Shown: in pieces, positions 50,732 to 52,757 of the stretch | Layout: each line of letters begins with the position of its first letter | How positions within the stretch are numbered: position 1 is the first letter of the stretch | DNA from: Muribaculaceae bacterium | GTDB taxonomy: Bacteria; Bacteroidota; Bacteroidia; Bacteroidales; Muribaculaceae | NCBI GenBank assembly: GCA_017557665.1 | Contig: JAFYYI010000075.1 | Span: 1 to 52,757, forward strand | Direction: 5' to 3' | Length of the DNA: 52,757 nt | Program-made: the position numbers and the translations under genes | Notes under the pieces: model-generated | What the model was told of the DNA's origin: nothing | Databases searched by the model: none | The model's input: the letters and a program-made list of their open reading frames with translations, nothing else

Positions 50732-50744
50732 ACCGAACTCACGT
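50732..50744 (+). repeat. 13-bp motif, possible IS end, copy 2
   Basis: ACCGAACTCACGT, identical to 49888-49900. It lies between two terminators that face each other. Confidence 0.45.
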
Positions 50745-50754
50745 TAAATCAAAG

Positions 50755-50790
50755 AAAAACGGTTGGTTTACCACAAAGGTAATCCAACCG
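50755..50790 (-). terminator. intrinsic terminator of the 50828-51385 gene
   Basis: On the minus strand CGGTTGGATTACC and GGTAAACCAACCG pair with one mismatch around a 5-nt loop and are followed by TTTTTCTTTG. Confidence 0.85.
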
Positions 50791-50827
50791 ATTTAGCTCT
50801 TAAAAGACGAAGTACACAACATTTTCA

Positions 50828-51385
50828 TTATTCCGTCTCGATACTTAGGTACACTTGGTGGGGTTTACCCTTTTTGTCATGGACAGTCTTACCATTAGGG
50901 TGGATTTGGATGGATTTAATTTGTTTTATCTTCCATTTCTTCTCAATGGTGCTTTTAAGATAGCTCTTCTCGGCTAAATCTGCCAGACCTATTCTCTTTC
51001 TTCGAGTGGTGTAAATGCCATTAAGTTCAAATTCCTTGACACCGCTTTCCTCATGGGTTCTGATGAGAATCCAGTAGCAATATGGGTAGCAACAAATTAT
51101 TGAACCACTATGTCCTTCAGATGGATTTAGCGTCTGTATTTCTTTAATATCATCCAATTTGATGATTGGGAAATAGCGTTCTAACCACAACTGGATACTA
51201 TCTTCGACATAGTCTTCTACAAAGTCATCGCTTACCACCGTGGCCGTATCCATGATCAGCCCGTCAATCACCCATAGAACTTTGGGCGTACGATAGAACG
51301 GATTCTGGGCTTTGGTGTCCTGCCCTTGTGCCAAAACACTTATCGCAACAATGGCACTTAACAATATTGTCACCAGTCTATTCAT
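50828..51385 (-). CDS. secreted protein of unknown function
   Basis: The start is taken at the ATG at 51385 (MNRLVTILLSAIVAISVLAQG), which gives a signal peptide; the upstream in-frame start lies beyond the -7 box TACCTTTG at 51420-51413. The 185-residue mature protein has a WVIDGLIMDTATVVSDDFVEDYVEDSI region that recalls the short plug-type segments (xxxVxDG) of Bacteroidales carboxypeptidase-regulatory or TonB-linked proteins; this is a weak resemblance. No family is assigned. It ends at a good terminator. Confidence 0.65.
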   Translation of the reverse strand: MNRLVTILLSAIVAISVLAQGQDTKAQNPFYRTPKVLWVIDGLIMDTATVVSDDFVEDYVEDSIQLWLERYFPIIKLDDIKEIQTLNPSEGHSGSIICCYPYCYWILIRTHEESGVKEFELNGIYTTRRKRIGLADLAEKSYLKSTIEKKWKIKQIKSIQIHPNGKTVHDKKGKPHQVYLSIETE

Positions 51386-51433
51386 GCTGAAAAAAATGAT
51401 GTATCTATCCGCAAAGGTAGCAAAAATCTTCGC

Positions 51434-51549
51434 TAAACACTTCATTTTCTCTTAGATTTCGGTGACTGATTGTTTCATGAGGCGCTGGTACTCGCCAGAG
51501 TTTTATTATTTTGGTATAAGTTCTTCAACCGCCTATACCTTGAAAAGAC
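51434..51549 (-). repeat. 115-bp intergenic repeat, copy 1
   Basis: Segments such as CATTTTCTCTTAGATTTCGG, GAGTTTTA, TATAAGTT, TTCAACCGC and CCTTGAAAAGAC recur in the same order at 52126-52230. Both copies lie upstream of minus-strand genes for small secreted proteins. Confidence 0.75.
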
Positions 51550-51562
51550 GAGAATCTCAATT

Positions 51563-52084
51563 CTACCGTTCTTTAAAACTCAAGTTGATTGCTTTTTCTT
51601 TAAGTTCATTGTAAAATGCAACAGAATCAAGAGGCCCTTCCAAATTTTTTGTAATCACTCCATTAACTCTCATCCACGAATTCTTATAAGATGGATTAGC
51701 GAAAGGCGGTTCAACTCGATAAATATGGCCATATGTTTCTTTTTGATGCAAATCCAGTTTAACACTTTTGTCTATTATCCAATAATCTGTAATGCTGTCA
51801 GATACCACACTGTCTGGGATACTCTTGTGATATCCATAACGGATTTTTGTCTTCGCAATAATCCACCTATTATCATAGGCATAGTCTATAATTCCTTGAT
51901 CTATCACTACTGACCCCCCGTTTATTTCATCACCATAGATAAGTCCTTTGCATTCAACATCAATATAGTAATCATCCCCCAAACGCTCATGCACATTCCA
52001 ATCTTGAAAATCTTTTAAAGTACAAGAAGCAGAAATAATGGCGATCACACCACCGATAACCAGAAATAAACGACATCTTTTCAT
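51563..52084 (-). CDS. lipoprotein, DUF3997-like
   Basis: The start at 52084 (MKRCRLFLVIGGVIAIISASC) gives a lipoprotein signal peptide with Cys about 21. The 173-residue protein has the short DUF3997-type pattern GDDYYIDVECKG, IDYAYDNRWIIAKTK, and YWIIDKS. Members are small lipoproteins of unknown role in Bacteroidetes and Firmicutes. It is flanked by two copies of a 115-bp repeat and lies in the AT-richer accessory tail of the window. Confidence 0.7.
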   Translation of the reverse strand: MKRCRLFLVIGGVIAIISASCTLKDFQDWNVHERLGDDYYIDVECKGLIYGDEINGGSVVIDQGIIDYAYDNRWIIAKTKIRYGYHKSIPDSVVSDSITDYWIIDKSVKLDLHQKETYGHIYRVEPPFANPSYKNSWMRVNGVITKNLEGPLDSVAFYNELKEKAINLSFKER

Positions 52085-52125
52085 ATTGATCATTATTTAT
52101 GCAAAGGAAGGGATTTATTTCGTTT

Positions 52126-52230
52126 AAACACTCATTTTCTCTTAGATTTCGGTGATTTAAAGACGCTGGCACCCACCTGAGTTTTACAATTTTGTTATAA
52201 GTTGTTCAACCGCGTAAGCCTTGAAAAGAC
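52126..52230 (-). repeat. 115-bp intergenic repeat, copy 2
   Basis: This is the counterpart of 51434-51549; shared blocks keep the same order and spacing, with several small indels. It lies between the beta-barrel gene and the lipoprotein gene. Confidence 0.75.
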
Positions 52231-52290
52231 ATGCAGATAAATCGGTATAACAATCTGCTCACATAACAATTGTTGAGAATGGATAAATCT

Positions 52291-52757
52291 TTAGAACTTC
52301 ATGCCGAAGGCCAGCTGGATGTTGCCGTTCTTGCTTTCATTAAACCCACTTTTAAACACACTGGTGAGACCGAGTGTATAGCGTGCCTGAACAAAGGCTT
52401 TGTCAGTCAAGTTATATGTGCCGCCAAGACCCAAGCCGAAGTCAACCGCCTTGGTGTACTTTTTATTATTCGTGACATACTTATAATCATGATCTCCGTC
52501 ATTACCCTTGATAGTGTATTTGCTATACACGTTGAAACCCACTTGCGGACCAAAGTCGATGCTGAATGCGGGCGTTGCATAGTACTTGAGCATCACGGGC
52601 ACATTGATGTAGTTGACCTGATGTGAAATCATCGTCGTTGACGTGGGCTCCTCTCCTACCCACCCCTCTTCATATAAAGACCTTTTGCCATTACCCTGTG
52701 AGGCAAACACCACTTCGGGCGAAACAGCAAATGCGTGGCTGAATTTGTATTCCATCA
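52291..52757 (-). CDS. outer-membrane beta-barrel protein, partial
   Basis: The C-terminal 155 or so residues are present and the gene runs off the right edge. Alternating strands (VNYINVPVMLKYYATPAFSIDFGPQVGFNV, AVDFGLGLGGTYNL, AFVQARYTLGLTSVF) and a terminal aromatic after a strand (LAFGMKF) are typical of PorT- or OmpA-like eight-stranded porins of Bacteroidetes (outer-membrane beta-barrel family). The Met near the edge is inside the protein, so the real start is outside. Role unknown. Confidence 0.8.
   Translation of the reverse strand, partial: MEYKFSHAFAVSPEVVFASQGNGKRSLYEEGWVGEEPTSTTMISHQVNYINVPVMLKYYATPAFSIDFGPQVGFNVYSKYTIKGNDGDHDYKYVTNNKKYTKAVDFGLGLGGTYNLTDKAFVQARYTLGLTSVFKSGFNESKNGNIQLAFGMKF

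Overview
The window looks like a chromosomal segment of a Bacteroidales bacterium, probably in or near Prevotellaceae or Muribaculaceae. I infer this from -7 boxes of the TAnnTTTG type in front of many genes, weak Shine-Dalgarno signals, BspA-type leucine-rich repeats, FISUMP-like and dockerin-like secreted proteins, a GH9 enzyme fused to a deacetylase, and the gene order ileS - dksA-like - lspA - DUF4296. Genus and species cannot be read from the sequence alone.

Layout. 1-3505: a possible gene end, two PepSY-like secreted proteins, and a tandem pair of DUF3667 zinc-ribbon membrane proteins. 3506-4016: a non-coding block of 19-bp tandem repeats and 33-bp dispersed repeats. 3998-9382: a membrane acyltransferase and a large GH9-deacetylase enzyme, divergent from a dockerin-tailed secreted protein. 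9822-16633 (minus): isoleucyl-tRNA synthetase, a DksA-like protein, signal peptidase II, a DUF4296 lipoprotein and a split chromate transporter. 16841-22187 (plus): MscS channel, TPR protein, a SatD-like protein paired with a DUF3307 membrane protein, and RlmD. 22224-31504: an ABC export system and two divergent M16 peptidases. 31891-36402: three dockerin-bearing secreted proteins bracketed by two near-identical hairpins. 36481-38438 (minus): a CDP-alcohol phosphatidyltransferase and an ATP-grasp enzyme. 38661-42457: a compact cassette of portal-like protein, small acidic protein, major-capsid-like protein and M15 peptidase, without terminase, tail or integrase. 42563-48408 (minus): glycerate kinase, coiled-coil lipoprotein, RsmI, an acidic repeat protein, PBP4 and a tiny HExxH membrane protein. 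48637-52757: an ECF S-component-like protein, tRNA-Ser(GCU) followed by a nest of palindromes and an IS982-type transposase remnant, then AT-richer accessory genes for small secreted proteins and a partial outer-membrane beta-barrel.

Most genes are housekeeping or envelope functions. The points most worth attention are: (i) the orphan phage-head cassette whose capsid-like protein carries an N-terminal hydrophobic segment ending in a lipobox; (ii) period-7 (heptamer) repeat arrays that sit directly 3' of stop codons at many unrelated loci, the largest being exactly 35 copies without an indel; (iii) the structured region immediately after tRNA-Ser; (iv) the SatD-like/DUF3307 pair, in which the first protein shows class III cyclase-like motifs plus a C-terminal helix-turn-helix; and (v) promoters whose -7 box lies so close to the start codon that the mRNAs should be leaderless or nearly so.
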